This document shows positions 6,649 to 15,825 of a DNA stretch of 64,000 bases, one piece after another (within the stretch, counting starts at the first letter, position 1; every line of letters starts with the position of its first letter). The stretch is from assembly GCA_963761705.1 (NCBI GenBank), contig CAVXHK010000003.1, positions 644,060 to 708,059 of the forward strand. The letters run 5' to 3'. The notes beneath the pieces were generated by a model, which worked only from the letters and a program-made list of their open reading frames with translations, searched no databases and was not told where the DNA came from. This stretch comes from CAVVKW01 sp963761705 (GTDB lineage Bacteria > Verrucomicrobiota > Verrucomicrobiia > Chthoniobacterales > JAATET01). Both the position numbers and the translations under genes were made by a program.

Positions 6649-8448
6649 TTAGCTGGTTTTGAGGACTTCGATGAAGGCTTCTTGGGGGATGTTGACGCTG
6701 CCGATGGACTTCATGCGCTTTTTTCCCTCTTTCTGCTTCTCGAGGAGCTTGCGCTTGCGGGTGATGTCGCCGCCGTAACACTTGGCGGTGACGTTTTTGC
6801 GCATGGCGGTGACGCTTTCCCTCGCGACGATCTTGCCGCCGATGGCGGCTTGGATCGCGACCTGGTAGAGCTGTTTCGGGATGACCTCCTTCAGCTTGGC
6901 GGCGATGGAGCGGCCGCGGGACTCGGCTTTGTCACGGTGAACGATGGAGCTGAAGGCGTCGACGGGCTCCGCGTTGACGAGCATGTCGAGCTTGACGAGG
7001 TTGCCAACGCGGTAGCCGGCGGGTTCGTAGTCCATGGACCCGTAACCGCGGGTGAGGGTCTTAATCTTGTCGTTGAAGTCGACGAGGATCTCGTTGAGCG
7101 GGATGATCGTCGTGATCATGATCCGCTTCGTGTCGATGGATTCGGTGTGCTCGACGGTGCCGCGCTTTTCCATCATGAGCTGCATCATGTCGCCGATGTT
7201 CTCGTTCGGGACCATGACGAAGCACTTGATGACCGGTTCGCGGATCTCGGCGACGATGGACATGTCCGGGAGGTTGGCGGGGTTGTCGACTTCGAGCGTC
7301 TCCCCGTTCGATTTGAGGACTTCGTAGATGACCGACGGGTAGGTCGAGATGATGTCCATGTCGTATTCGCGGCGGAGGCGCTCGACGATGATCTCCATGT
7401 GGAGGAGGCCGAGGAAGCCACAGCGAAAGCCGAAGCCAAGGGCGACGGAGGATTCGGCCTGGAATTGGAAAGCCGCGTCGTTGAGCTGAAGCTTGCCCAT
7501 CGCGGCCTTGAGGTGCTCGAAGTCGGCGGTGTTGATCGGATAGATGCCGGAGAAGACCATGGGGTGGACTTCCTGGAAGCCGGGGAGCGGCTCGGTGGCG
7601 GGGCGCTTCGCGTCGGTGAGGGTGTCGCCGATCTTGATCTCCGCGGTGGTCTTGATGTTGGCGATGAAGTAGCCGACGTCGCCGGACTCGAGGCTTTCCG
7701 TCGCAAACATCTTCGGGGTGAAGACGCCGACTTCCTTGATCTCGTAGTTCTTGTTGTTGTGCATCAACTTCACCGGGGTGCCGGGTTGGAGTCGACCGGA
7801 GAAGACGCGGACGTAGCCGACGGCTCCGCGGTACCCGTCGAACACGCTGTCGAACACGAGGGCGCGGAGGGTCTCGTCGCCGGGTTTCGGCGGGGGCATG
7901 CGGGTGACGACGGCTTCGAGAATGTCCTCGATCCCGATGCCAGCCTTCGCGGAAGCGGCGATGGCTTCGTCGCCCGGGATCGCAAGAATGTCCTCGAGCT
8001 GCTGCTTGACGGAGGGGACGTCGGCGTTGGGCAGGTCGATCTTGTTGATGACCGGGATGATGGTGAGGTTCTGCTTGGCCGCGAGGTGGACGTTGGCGAC
8101 CGTCTGCGCTTCCACACCCTGAGCGGCGTCGACGATGAGGAGAGCACCTTCGCAGGCGGCGAGGGAGCGGGAGACTTCGTAGGAAAAATCGACGTGCCCG
8201 GGGGTGTCCATCAAGTTGAGCCGGTAGTCGAGGCCGTCCTTGGCCCGGTATTTCATGGTCACCGGGTGGCTTTTAATGGTGATCCCACGCTCGCGTTCGA
8301 GATCCATCGAGTCGAGGAGCTGATCCTGCTTGTCGCGGGCCGCGATGGTCCCCGTGGAATCGAGTAGGCGGTCGGAAAGCGTGGTCTTGCCGTGATCGAT
8401 GTGGGCGATGATGCAGAAATTGCGGGTGCGGCTGCTGGCGTGGGTCAT
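6649..8448 (-). CDS. lepA: Elongation factor 4 (LepA), ribosome-associated GTPase
   Basis: 599 residues, the normal LepA length. G-motifs are clear: G1 AHIDHGKT (15-22), G2 RGITI (54-58), G3 DTPGH (81-85), G4 NKID (135-138). The LepA-specific C-terminal domain is present (GYGSMDYEPAGYRVGNLVKL, then ITRKRKLLEKQKEGKKRMK). EF4 binds the ribosome and back-translocates or remodels stalled complexes. It is divergent from lipA with a 136-bp gap. The start ATG at 8448 gives the usual 'TRNFCIIAHIDHGKTTL' N-terminus. Confidence 0.98.
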   Translation of the reverse strand: MTHASSRTRNFCIIAHIDHGKTTLSDRLLDSTGTIAARDKQDQLLDSMDLERERGITIKSHPVTMKYRAKDGLDYRLNLMDTPGHVDFSYEVSRSLAACEGALLIVDAAQGVEAQTVANVHLAAKQNLTIIPVINKIDLPNADVPSVKQQLEDILAIPGDEAIAASAKAGIGIEDILEAVVTRMPPPKPGDETLRALVFDSVFDGYRGAVGYVRVFSGRLQPGTPVKLMHNNKNYEIKEVGVFTPKMFATESLESGDVGYFIANIKTTAEIKIGDTLTDAKRPATEPLPGFQEVHPMVFSGIYPINTADFEHLKAAMGKLQLNDAAFQFQAESSVALGFGFRCGFLGLLHMEIIVERLRREYDMDIISTYPSVIYEVLKSNGETLEVDNPANLPDMSIVAEIREPVIKCFVMVPNENIGDMMQLMMEKRGTVEHTESIDTKRIMITTIIPLNEILVDFNDKIKTLTRGYGSMDYEPAGYRVGNLVKLDMLVNAEPVDAFSSIVHRDKAESRGRSIAAKLKEVIPKQLYQVAIQAAIGGKIVARESVTAMRKNVTAKCYGGDITRKRKLLEKQKEGKKRMKSIGSVNIPQEAFIEVLKTS

Positions 8449-8584
8449 GGCGAGCCGGGGACTATCGGGGGGAACGGGGTGGGTCGCAAGGAATTGCGGC
8501 GGCGGGTGCGCCCGAGGTTGCGCTTCCCGTTCGGCTAAAATCGGTTTTGGATTTTTAGGCGGGCTGGGTGATAGTCGAGGTCAT

Positions 8585-9490
8585 ATGACACTTGCGAAGA
8601 TCGATCCGTCGCTGCACATCGAGAAGAAGCCCGATTGGATCAAGGTCCGGCTGCCTTCCAATCCAGTTTTCTTTTCCACCAAGGGCCTGATCTCGGATCT
8701 GAAACTCCACACCGTCTGCGAGTCGGCGCAGTGCCCGAATCGGTGGGAGTGCTGGAGTGCCGGGACGGCTACGTTCATGATCGCGGGGGAGCGGTGCACG
8801 CGGGCTTGTGGATTTTGCGCGGTCTCGACGATGAAGCCGATGGACTTGGAGGAGGATGAGCCGACGCGGGTGGCGGAGGCGATCCGGCGGTTGAAGCTGA
8901 AGCACGTCGTGATCACCGCGGTGGCGCGGGACGATCTCAAGGACGGGGGGGCGGAGCATTTTGCGAGGACGATCGAGGCGATTCGCGCGGTGGACCCGGC
9001 GATCGTGATCGAAGTGCTGACTCCGGACTTCAACGGGAAGGATGAATCGTTGCTCAAGGTGATCGCGGCGCGGCCCCACGTGTTTAATCACAATCTGGAG
9101 ACCGTCGAGCGGTTGACGCCGCTGGTGCGGTCGCGGGCGAAGTATTCACTGTCGCTGGAGTTTCTCAAGCGGGCGAAGGAGCTGGGGCCGGAGATGGTGA
9201 CCAAAAGTGGGTTGATGCTCGGCCTCGGCGAGACGGAGAACGAGATCTTCCAAGCGATGGATGACCTGCGCGAAGCGAGCGTGCAGGTGCTGACGATGGG
9301 GCAGTACCTGCGACCGACGCCGGAACACCTGCCGGTGGTGGAATACGTGCGACCGGAGACGTTCGATCTTTACCGTGAGATCGCGGAGAAGAAGGGATTC
9401 GATTTCGTAGCGAGCGGGCCGCTGGTGCGGAGCTCGTACCACGCGGCGGATTTTGACCCGACGGCGCTGCCCGCCAAAGTCACGAAGTAA
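8585..9490 (+). CDS. lipA: Lipoyl synthase, radical SAM [4Fe-4S] enzyme
   Basis: 301 residues. It inserts two sulfurs into octanoyl groups on lipoyl-dependent enzymes. The auxiliary-cluster cysteines C45, C50 and C56 (CX4CX5C), the radical-SAM CX3CX2C at C71, C75 and C78 (CTRACGFC), and the C-terminal Arg-Ser-Ser (LVRSSYHA) that supplies the serine ligand are all present. I start at the ATG at 8585, which has GAGG five bases upstream. The frame is open further 5' but that part is Arg/Gly-rich and lacks family similarity. No lipB is adjacent. Confidence 0.97.
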   Translation: MTLAKIDPSLHIEKKPDWIKVRLPSNPVFFSTKGLISDLKLHTVCESAQCPNRWECWSAGTATFMIAGERCTRACGFCAVSTMKPMDLEEDEPTRVAEAIRRLKLKHVVITAVARDDLKDGGAEHFARTIEAIRAVDPAIVIEVLTPDFNGKDESLLKVIAARPHVFNHNLETVERLTPLVRSRAKYSLSLEFLKRAKELGPEMVTKSGLMLGLGETENEIFQAMDDLREASVQVLTMGQYLRPTPEHLPVVEYVRPETFDLYREIAEKKGFDFVASGPLVRSSYHAADFDPTALPAKVTK

Positions 9491-9504
9491 CGCGAATAAC
9501 GTTT

Positions 9505-9843
9505 CTAGCCCGGTGGCCAGGTGAGTTTGCGGCCGGCGAGGAGGTGAACGTGGAGGTGGGGTACCGTCTCACCGCCGTCCGGGCCGTTGTTGATCGTGAT
9601 CCGGTAACCGCTTTCTTCGACCCTTTCGGTGCGGGCGATTTTTGCTGCCGTGACGAGCAAATGGCCGAGGAGGGATTCGTCGTTTTCGGTGGCTTCGGCA
9701 AGCCGAGGGATGGGGGTTTTTGGGATGACGAGGATGTGAGTGGGTGCCTGGGGAGAAACGTCGCGGAAGGCGAGGCAGCGGTCGTCTTCGTGGACGATGT
9801 TCGCGGCGCGTTTGCGGGCAATGATTTCCTCGAAGAGGGTCAT
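9505..9843 (-). CDS. HIT-family (histidine triad) nucleotide-binding protein
   Basis: 112 residues with the HIT signature HLHVHLL; the triad histidines are H96, H98 and H100. The family-typical N-terminus FEEIIARKRAANIVHEDD and IPKTPIPRL are also present. This is the HinT/PKCI-like branch, usually purine nucleoside phosphoramidase or AMP-lysine hydrolase. Its ATG overlaps the stop of the upstream gene by 4 bp (ATGA), so it is translated in an operon with the unknown gene and nrdR. Confidence 0.94.
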   Translation of the reverse strand: MTLFEEIIARKRAANIVHEDDRCLAFRDVSPQAPTHILVIPKTPIPRLAEATENDESLLGHLLVTAAKIARTERVEESGYRITINNGPDGGETVPHLHVHLLAGRKLTWPPG

Positions 9844-10400
9844 GAAAGTGCGAGTTGAAGTTCCGTGGCGCGGTCGCTTTCGTCGATCGACGAGCGGACG
9901 AACCGGACGATTTCCGTGCGGAGGCCGGTGCAGTCGCGACGCCAGATCTTGGCGGATCGGAGCATTTTCACGCAGGGTGCGAGGTCGCGGAGTTCGACCT
10001 GGACCGTGTTGGAGTCGACGATCTCGCGAAGTCGGTGGCGGAGAAGGTGGAAAAAGGTGAGTTCATAACCGCTGCCGGCTTCGTGGGCGAGGGCAGCGAG
10101 AGAAAAGCGAACGGGGGGTGGGAGGGGTTCGAAGGCGTCGGCGATGTCGGAGTAGCCGATGACTTGAAGGACGGATCGGACGGCGGTGCGGAGGCGCTGG
10201 AGGCCGACGGTGTTGTCGGAGAAGTCGTTTTCGAGGTACGCGACGACGGATTCGGCAACGTGTCCGGCGAGCCACCAGCGATCGTAGCCGACTTGGGCGG
10301 CGGCGCGGGTGAGGCCACGGGCGAGCCAGGAAGTCTCGAAGGCGATGACCTGGCCGTCGTCGAAGCGGACGAGAGGGAGGTTGTCCTTGAAGGCGATCAC
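9840..10400 (-). CDS. Hypothetical protein between nrdR and the HIT gene
   Basis: 186 residues, soluble, with no signal peptide. I do not recognise a named family. It has a well-composed globular sequence (LPLVRFDDGQVIAFETSWLARGLTRAAAQVG is split here into two recognisable parts: an N-terminal strand region and a helical remainder) and a His/Arg-rich segment FFHLLRHRLREIV near residue 120. Its start overlaps the nrdR stop by 4 bp and its stop overlaps the HIT start by 4 bp, so the three genes form a tightly coupled operon. The C-terminal VRFVRSSIDESDRATELQLA is probably helical. Confidence 0.8.
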   Translation of the reverse strand: MIAFKDNLPLVRFDDGQVIAFETSWLARGLTRAAAQVGYDRWWLAGHVAESVVAYLENDFSDNTVGLQRLRTAVRSVLQVIGYSDIADAFEPLPPPVRFSLAALAHEAGSGYELTFFHLLRHRLREIVDSNTVQVELRDLAPCVKMLRSAKIWRRDCTGLRTEIVRFVRSSIDESDRATELQLALS

Positions 10401-10888
10401 GCTGGGAAGAGGTCGGGCTGGTCGGGGGCTTTGACGCTGCGCTGCTCGAAGGATTGGATCTCGTCGATGAAGTCGCCGATTTCTTGAAATTCCCGGTAAA
10501 CGCTCGCGTAGCGCACGTAGGCGACGGGATCGAGGCCGTGAAGCTTCTGCATGACGTGGAGACCGACTTGACGCGTGTCGATTTCGCGTTGCTGAGCGCT
10601 TTCAAATTCCGTCTGAATCGCTTCGGCGGATCGCTCGATGATGTCGATGCTGATTGGCCGCTTTTCGCAGGCCTTGAGGAAGCTGTTAAGAAGCTTGTGA
10701 CGGTCGAAGGGTTCGTGGCGACCGTCGCGCTTGAGGACGCGGAGCTCGACGCGTTCGATTTCCTCGTAGGTGGTGAAGCGGGTGTCGCAGTCGAGGCACT
10801 CGCGTCGGCGGCGAATGGACGAGCCTTCTTTGGAAAGGCGGGAATCAATCACCTTGTCTTCCAAGGAGCTGCATTTGGGACAACGCAT
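10397..10888 (-). CDS. nrdR: Transcriptional repressor NrdR
   Basis: 163 residues. The N-terminal zinc ribbon has C3, C6, C31 and C34 (MRCPKCSSLEDKVIDSRLSK; RRECLDCDTRF), followed by an ATP-cone domain (about 49-139: LRVLKRDGRHEPFDRHKL). NrdR senses ATP/dATP and represses ribonucleotide reductase genes. The start is fixed by 'MRCPKC'; the longer open frame extends into the RNase P RNA and is not coding. A palindrome resembling an NrdR box lies 32 bp upstream (10920-10935). No nrd genes are in the window. It is slightly longer than typical NrdR (about 150 aa) because of a C-terminal tail. Confidence 0.97.
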   Translation of the reverse strand: MRCPKCSSLEDKVIDSRLSKEGSSIRRRRECLDCDTRFTTYEEIERVELRVLKRDGRHEPFDRHKLLNSFLKACEKRPISIDIIERSAEAIQTEFESAQQREIDTRQVGLHVMQKLHGLDPVAYVRYASVYREFQEIGDFIDEIQSFEQRSVKAPDQPDLFPA

Positions 10889-10919
10889 TGTGGGTCGAGC
10901 GGCGCTCGGGGGCACGTTG

Positions 10920-10935
10920 ACACAACAGGTTGTGG
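10920..10935. promoter_or_regulatory. NrdR-box-like palindrome (weak)
   Basis: ACACAACAGGTTGTGG matches 12 of 16 positions of the known NrdR-box form ACACWATATHTTGTGT and has the ACAAC-AG-GTTGT dyad. It is a single copy in the nrdR/rnpB intergenic region, whereas NrdR boxes are usually tandem. It could mediate nrdR autoregulation, or may be a chance dyad. Confidence 0.3.
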
Positions 10936-11026
10936 TGGCAAGTGGGAAATGCGCCCTGAAAGCCGGAAGGCCAAAAGGTTGAGAGTTGGAATGAGGGTGA
11001 CTCCGGGGTCGGCGGGAGGTATTCCG

Positions 11027-11410
<384 letters not shown>

Positions 11411-11490
11411 ATGTGGGGCCTTCCGTGAGAGCGGGGGGTCCCATTTTTGGTTTTCCGTTTCGTGCTGCTTCGGGCGAGAGTGCCGGGGTT

Positions 11491-12306
11491 TTGACGGTTT
11501 GGCGTTTGGTTTTGGGTCTGGGTGCAGCTTTCGCGGTGTGGCGAATCTGGTGGTGGCTCAGCGCGTTCTTTCGGCGGTCGGAGCGTTCCGGGGTTGCGGA
11601 TCTGACCGAGACGAATCGTGAGTTTTACGAGGGGCTGTGGAGTGCGATGGAGGTGGCGAGGCCGGAGCGGTTCAACACTTGGCCGTTGGTGAGTGGATTC
11701 CTGGAGCTGGGGGAGCGGCGGTTGGAGGTCGGGCCGGGGTTGCGACCGCGGCTGCCGGTGGCGGGTGGTGTTTTTGTGGATCTGAGCGAGGTGGCGGTGG
11801 GGAAACTGCGGGCCGCGGGCGGGGACGCTCGGGTGGGGACTCTCACGGCATTGCCGGTCGAGGGGGCGTTTGATTTGGTGGCGGCGCTCGACGTGGTTGA
11901 GCACGTGGAGGACGACGTGGCGGCGCTGGGGGAACTGGCGCGAGTCGTGAGGCCGGATGGCGTTCTGCTGTTGGCGGTGCCTTTGTTCCAGCAGGCCTGG
12001 ACGGAGTTCGACGATTTTGTGGGGCATTCGCGGCGGTATGAGCCGGGGGAGCTGCTGGCAAAGCTCGCGTCGGCGGGTTTTGTGGTCGAGCGGAGCGCGG
12101 TTTACGGAATCGCCCCGCGGTCAACGTGGCTGTTGGAGCTGGGGGTCTGGTTTATGCGGCATCACCCGCGGGAGTCGGCGCGTGAATATGCGCGCTGGAT
12201 GGCTCCGTTGGGGATTTGGCTGCAGCGCGAACTGCGTTTCGAGCCGGGATTCGTGGTGGCGGACGGGGTGGACGAAGTGATTCTCGTCTGTCGGCGGCGC
12301 GGGTAA
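11491..12306 (+). CDS. SAM-dependent class I methyltransferase with N-terminal membrane segment
   Basis: About 271 residues from the start used here. Methyltransferase motif I is LEVGPG, a following acidic residue appears in VFVDLSE, and the post-motif is DLVAALDVVEHVEDDVAALGEL, then VRPDGVLLLAVPLFQ, as in the Methyltransf_11/23 families. An N-terminal hydrophobic stretch (WRLVLGLGAAFAVWRIWWWL) suggests membrane anchoring. The frame is open from a GTG at 11413, but that overlaps the end of the RNase P RNA; a TTG at 11491 just before the membrane segment is more likely. The substrate is unknown. It is followed 52 bp later by dnaE. Confidence 0.8.
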   Translation: MTVWRLVLGLGAAFAVWRIWWWLSAFFRRSERSGVADLTETNREFYEGLWSAMEVARPERFNTWPLVSGFLELGERRLEVGPGLRPRLPVAGGVFVDLSEVAVGKLRAAGGDARVGTLTALPVEGAFDLVAALDVVEHVEDDVAALGELARVVRPDGVLLLAVPLFQQAWTEFDDFVGHSRRYEPGELLAKLASAGFVVERSAVYGIAPRSTWLLELGVWFMRHHPRESAREYARWMAPLGIWLQRELRFEPGFVVADGVDEVILVCRRRG

Positions 12307-12358
12307 ATTTTTCCCGATTCGGGGTTCCGCGATTCGCGTAGCTGGGTAGGATGTCGGC

Positions 12359-15300
12359 GTGAGTTACGCGCCCTTCGTTCACCTTCATCTGCACACCCAA
12401 TACTCCATGCTCGACGGGGCGGTGCGGATCCCGGACCTGATGAAGCGGGCGACGGAATACGGGATGCCGGCCGTGGCGATGACGGACCACGGGAATCTTT
12501 TCGGCGCGGTGGATTTTTTCCAGGCCGGGAAGAAGGCGGGGGTGAAACCGATCATTGGCTGCGAGGTCTACGTCGCGCCGGGGTCGATGCACGAGAAGAA
12601 GGCTTCGTCGGGGCGCGACGCGGCGTACCACTTCACGCTGCTGGCGGAGAACGACGCGGGGTATCGGAATCTGGTGAAGCTGGTGAGTCTCGCGCACCTG
12701 GAGGGCTTTTACTACAAGCCGAGGGTCGATCACGAGCTGATGGCGAAGCACTCGGAGGGGATCATCGCACTCAGCGGGTGTCTGAAGGGTGAACTCAACG
12801 TGCACCTGCGGGCGGGGCAGGCCGAGCGGGCGCTGGAGACGGCGGGGATTTATCGCGACATCTTCGGGCAGGAGAATTTCTTCATCGAGTTGCACGACCA
12901 CGGGATCGACGCACAGCGGGAGATGATGCCGGGCTTGCTGAACATCTCGAAGGAGCTGGGGCTGGGACTGGTCGCGGCGAACGACGTGCATTTTCTCGAC
13001 CGGGCTCACCACGAGGCGCACGACGTGATGATCTGCATCGGGACGGGGTCGATGGTGCACGACGAGAAGCGGATGCGTTACGTGCCGGAGCTGTACTTTA
13101 AAAACGGCGATGAAATGGCCGCACTGTTTCCAGATCACCCGGACGCGATCTCAAACACCGTGCGGATCGCGGAGCGGTGCGACATCGAGTTTGATTTCAA
13201 GTCGACGAAGTATCCCGCCTACGAGCCGCCGCCCGGGAAGGATCGGAGCGCTTATCTGCGCGAGCTGTGCTTCACGGGGCTGCGCGAGCGCTACGGCGAG
13301 CGGGCGGAGCAGAGCGAAGAATTGCTGGAGCGGCTCGAGTATGAGTTGGGGATCATCGAGAAGACGGGGTTCGTGAGCTATTTTCTCATCGTCTGGGATT
13401 TCATCAATTACGCGAGGGAACGCGGGATCCCGGTTGGGCCGGGACGCGGTTCGGCGGCGGGGTCGCTGATCGCTTACGTGTTGCGGATCACCGATCTCGA
13501 TCCGCTGCGGTACGGCTCATCTTCGAACGATTCCTCAATCCAGAGCGGATCAGTCCACCCGATATCGACATCGATTTCTGCATGACGCGGCGCGGCGAAG
13601 TGATCGAATACGTCCGCCAAAAATACGGCGAGCGGGCCGTGTCACAGATTGTGACGTTCGGCACGCTGGGCGCGAAGAGCGTGGTGCGCGACGTCGCGCG
13701 GGTGATGGGGATGAGTTACGGCGACGGGGATCGGCTGGCGAAGATGGTGCCGACGGAGTTGAACATCACGCTCGAGAAAGCGGAGGCAATGAATCCGGAT
13801 CTCAAGGCGGCCATCGAGAACGAGCCAGCGACCAAGCAGCTTTGGGAATACGCGACGACGTTGGAGGGACTCAGCCGCAACACCGGCATTCACGCTGCGG
13901 GTGTCGTGATCGGTGACCGCCCGCTGGATGAATACATTCCGCTTTGCCGCGGCAAGGACGACGAGGTCGTGACGCAATTTTCGATGTCGCCGCTGACCGA
14001 CCTCGGGATGCTGAAGATGGATTTCCTCGGGTTGAAGACGCTGACGGTGATGCACGACGCGATCGCGTTGATCCACGAGGTCGCGCCGGATTTCGATCTG
14101 AGCCAGATCCCGATGGACGATCAAGCGTCGTTCGACATCCTCAACCGCGGTGAGACGGTCGGTGTTTTCCAGCTGGAAGGTGGCGGGATCACCAGCTGCT
14201 GCAAACGCTTTGACGTCGGGAGCATCGACGACATCATCGCCATCTTGGCGTTGTATCGACCGGGTCCGATGCAGTTCATTCCCGATTACATCGAGCGAAA
14301 GAAGGGACTCAAGGCGACGGAATACGCGCATCCTCTGCTCGAGCAGGTGGCGGGCGACACGTTCGGAATTTTGATCTACCAAGAGCAGGTTCAGCGGGCG
14401 GCGAACGTGTTGGCCGGGTATTCGCTGGGTCAGGCGGATTTGCTGCGGCGGGCGATGGGTAAGAAAGACGCCGCGAAGATGGCGGCGGAGCGGGTGACCT
14501 TCGTCGATGGCTGTCTGAAGACGAACGACATCCCAGAGAAGGTGGCCAACGCGATCTTCAAATTGTTGGAGAAATTTGCGGAATACGGGTTCAACAAGTC
14601 GCACTCGGCGGCTTACGGACTGATCTCGTATCAGACGGCGTATCTGAAGGCGCATTACCCGGTGGAGTTTATGTGCGGGCTGATGAGCAATGATTCGGAC
14701 AACACCGAGAAGCTCACGACGATGATCGCGGAGTGTCAGCGGATGCAGATCGCGATCCTGCCGCCGGACGTGAACGAGAGTCAGCTGAAATTCGCCCCGG
14801 TGCGTGGGGCGAAGGGGGCCGAAATTCGGTTCGGTTTGGCGGCGATCAAGAACGTGGGCGCGGGCGCGATGGAGAACGCGATTGCGGACCGGAGGGAGAA
14901 CGGGGTGTTCAAGTCGCTGGATGATTTCTGCGCGCGGTTGGACTCGCGGACGGTGAACAAAAAGATCGTCGAGTCGCTCGCGAAGTGCGGGGCGTTCGAC
15001 TGCTTCGATGCGAACCGGGCGAAGGTCTTTTCGGTCATCGAAGACGCGATGGCTGGTGCGGCGGCGGTACAAAAGGATCGGGCGAGCGGTCAGGTGTCGT
15101 TGTTCGCGGGATTGGACGAGGAGCCTGAGCCGATGGCGAGGAGCGCTGGTCGGGAGATCGAGCCGTGGTCGGTGCTCGAAACGTTGAGTAACGAGAAAGA
15201 GTTGCTCGGCTTTTACGTGACGGGTCACCCCCTTGATTCGTACGCGGGGGTTTTCGACAGCGCGAAATACACGTCGATCGCCGCGGCCAAGGAAACGACC

Positions 15301-15789
15301 GAGCCGACGTCGATGAAGGTGGCTGGGATGATCGTGTCGGTGGAGCGCAAGTTTACGCGGAAGGACAACAAGCCCTTCGCGGTGCTGACCTTGGAAGACT
15401 TCACCGGTTCGCTGGAAATGATCGCTTGGGACGAAGCGGCGGGCGGCGAGAACGCCGCGCTGCTTGTGCCGGGAGCGGCGGTCGGTGCTTCCGTGCGGGT
15501 GTCGCGGCGGGACGACGAGATCCGGGTGAACGCAAATTCATTTCAGGCGCTCAAGCCACGGGTATCGCGGAAGCCGGTGGAGCTGCGGTTCGTGCGGGAG
15601 GCGCTAGCGGAAGACGATCTTGAGCGGATCGCGGAGATGATCCGGAGATTCCCCGGAAAGCGACCGGTGGTGATGGAGTTTGGCGACGGGCACGGCGGCG
15701 CGAGCGTCCGGCTGCGGGCCGGGGAGGAATTTGTCGTGGGGGACGAGCGGGCGTTGCGAGTGGAGTTGGGCGAGATGTTGGCGGGGTGA
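12359..15789 (+). CDS. dnaE: DNA polymerase III alpha subunit, interrupted by a one-base frameshift
   Basis: Replicative polymerase, about 1,143 residues if the frame is restored. Translation begins at a GTG (12359) with the PHP domain HLHLHTQYSMLDG, then MTDHGN. The first frame runs off at RYGSSSNDSS (stop 13585). Adding one C after 13516 restores YGLIFERFLNPERISPPDID, leading into the catalytic PDIDIDF. The second frame (to 15789) carries VFQLEGGGI, HSAAYGLISYQTAYLKAHYP, an OB-fold near GMIVSVERKFTRKDNKPFAVL, and the C-terminal domain. As dnaE is essential and the rest is well conserved, a base-level sequence error is the simplest reading. A real lesion or recoding cannot be excluded. Confidence 0.95.
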
Positions 15790-15802
15790 GTTTTGAAAGG
15801 AA

Positions 15803-15813
15803 GGCAACGAAGG
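15803..15813. repeat. Dispersed GGNAACGAAGG motif
   Basis: GGCAACGAAGG in the 36-bp gap after dnaE. Related copies are GGAAACGAAGG (44973-44983) and its inverted form CCTTCGTTACC (45030-45040) after the 6-phosphogluconate dehydrogenase gene. All three lie just downstream of genes. Confidence 0.5.
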
Positions 15814-15825
15814 ATTGGAAAATAT

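Noticed and set aside
6556..8367. 603-codon open frame on the plus strand opposite lepA
   Set aside because: Asp/Val/Glu/Gly-rich shadow of lepA produced by high third-position GC; no family features.
10917..10945. TTGACA as a -35 box for rnpB or nrdR
   Set aside because: No acceptable -10 hexamer at 16-18 bp spacing on the plus strand.
13582..15789. Second half of dnaE as an independent gene starting at its ATG
   Set aside because: It would lack the catalytic aspartates and PHP domain; a one-base change unites the halves.
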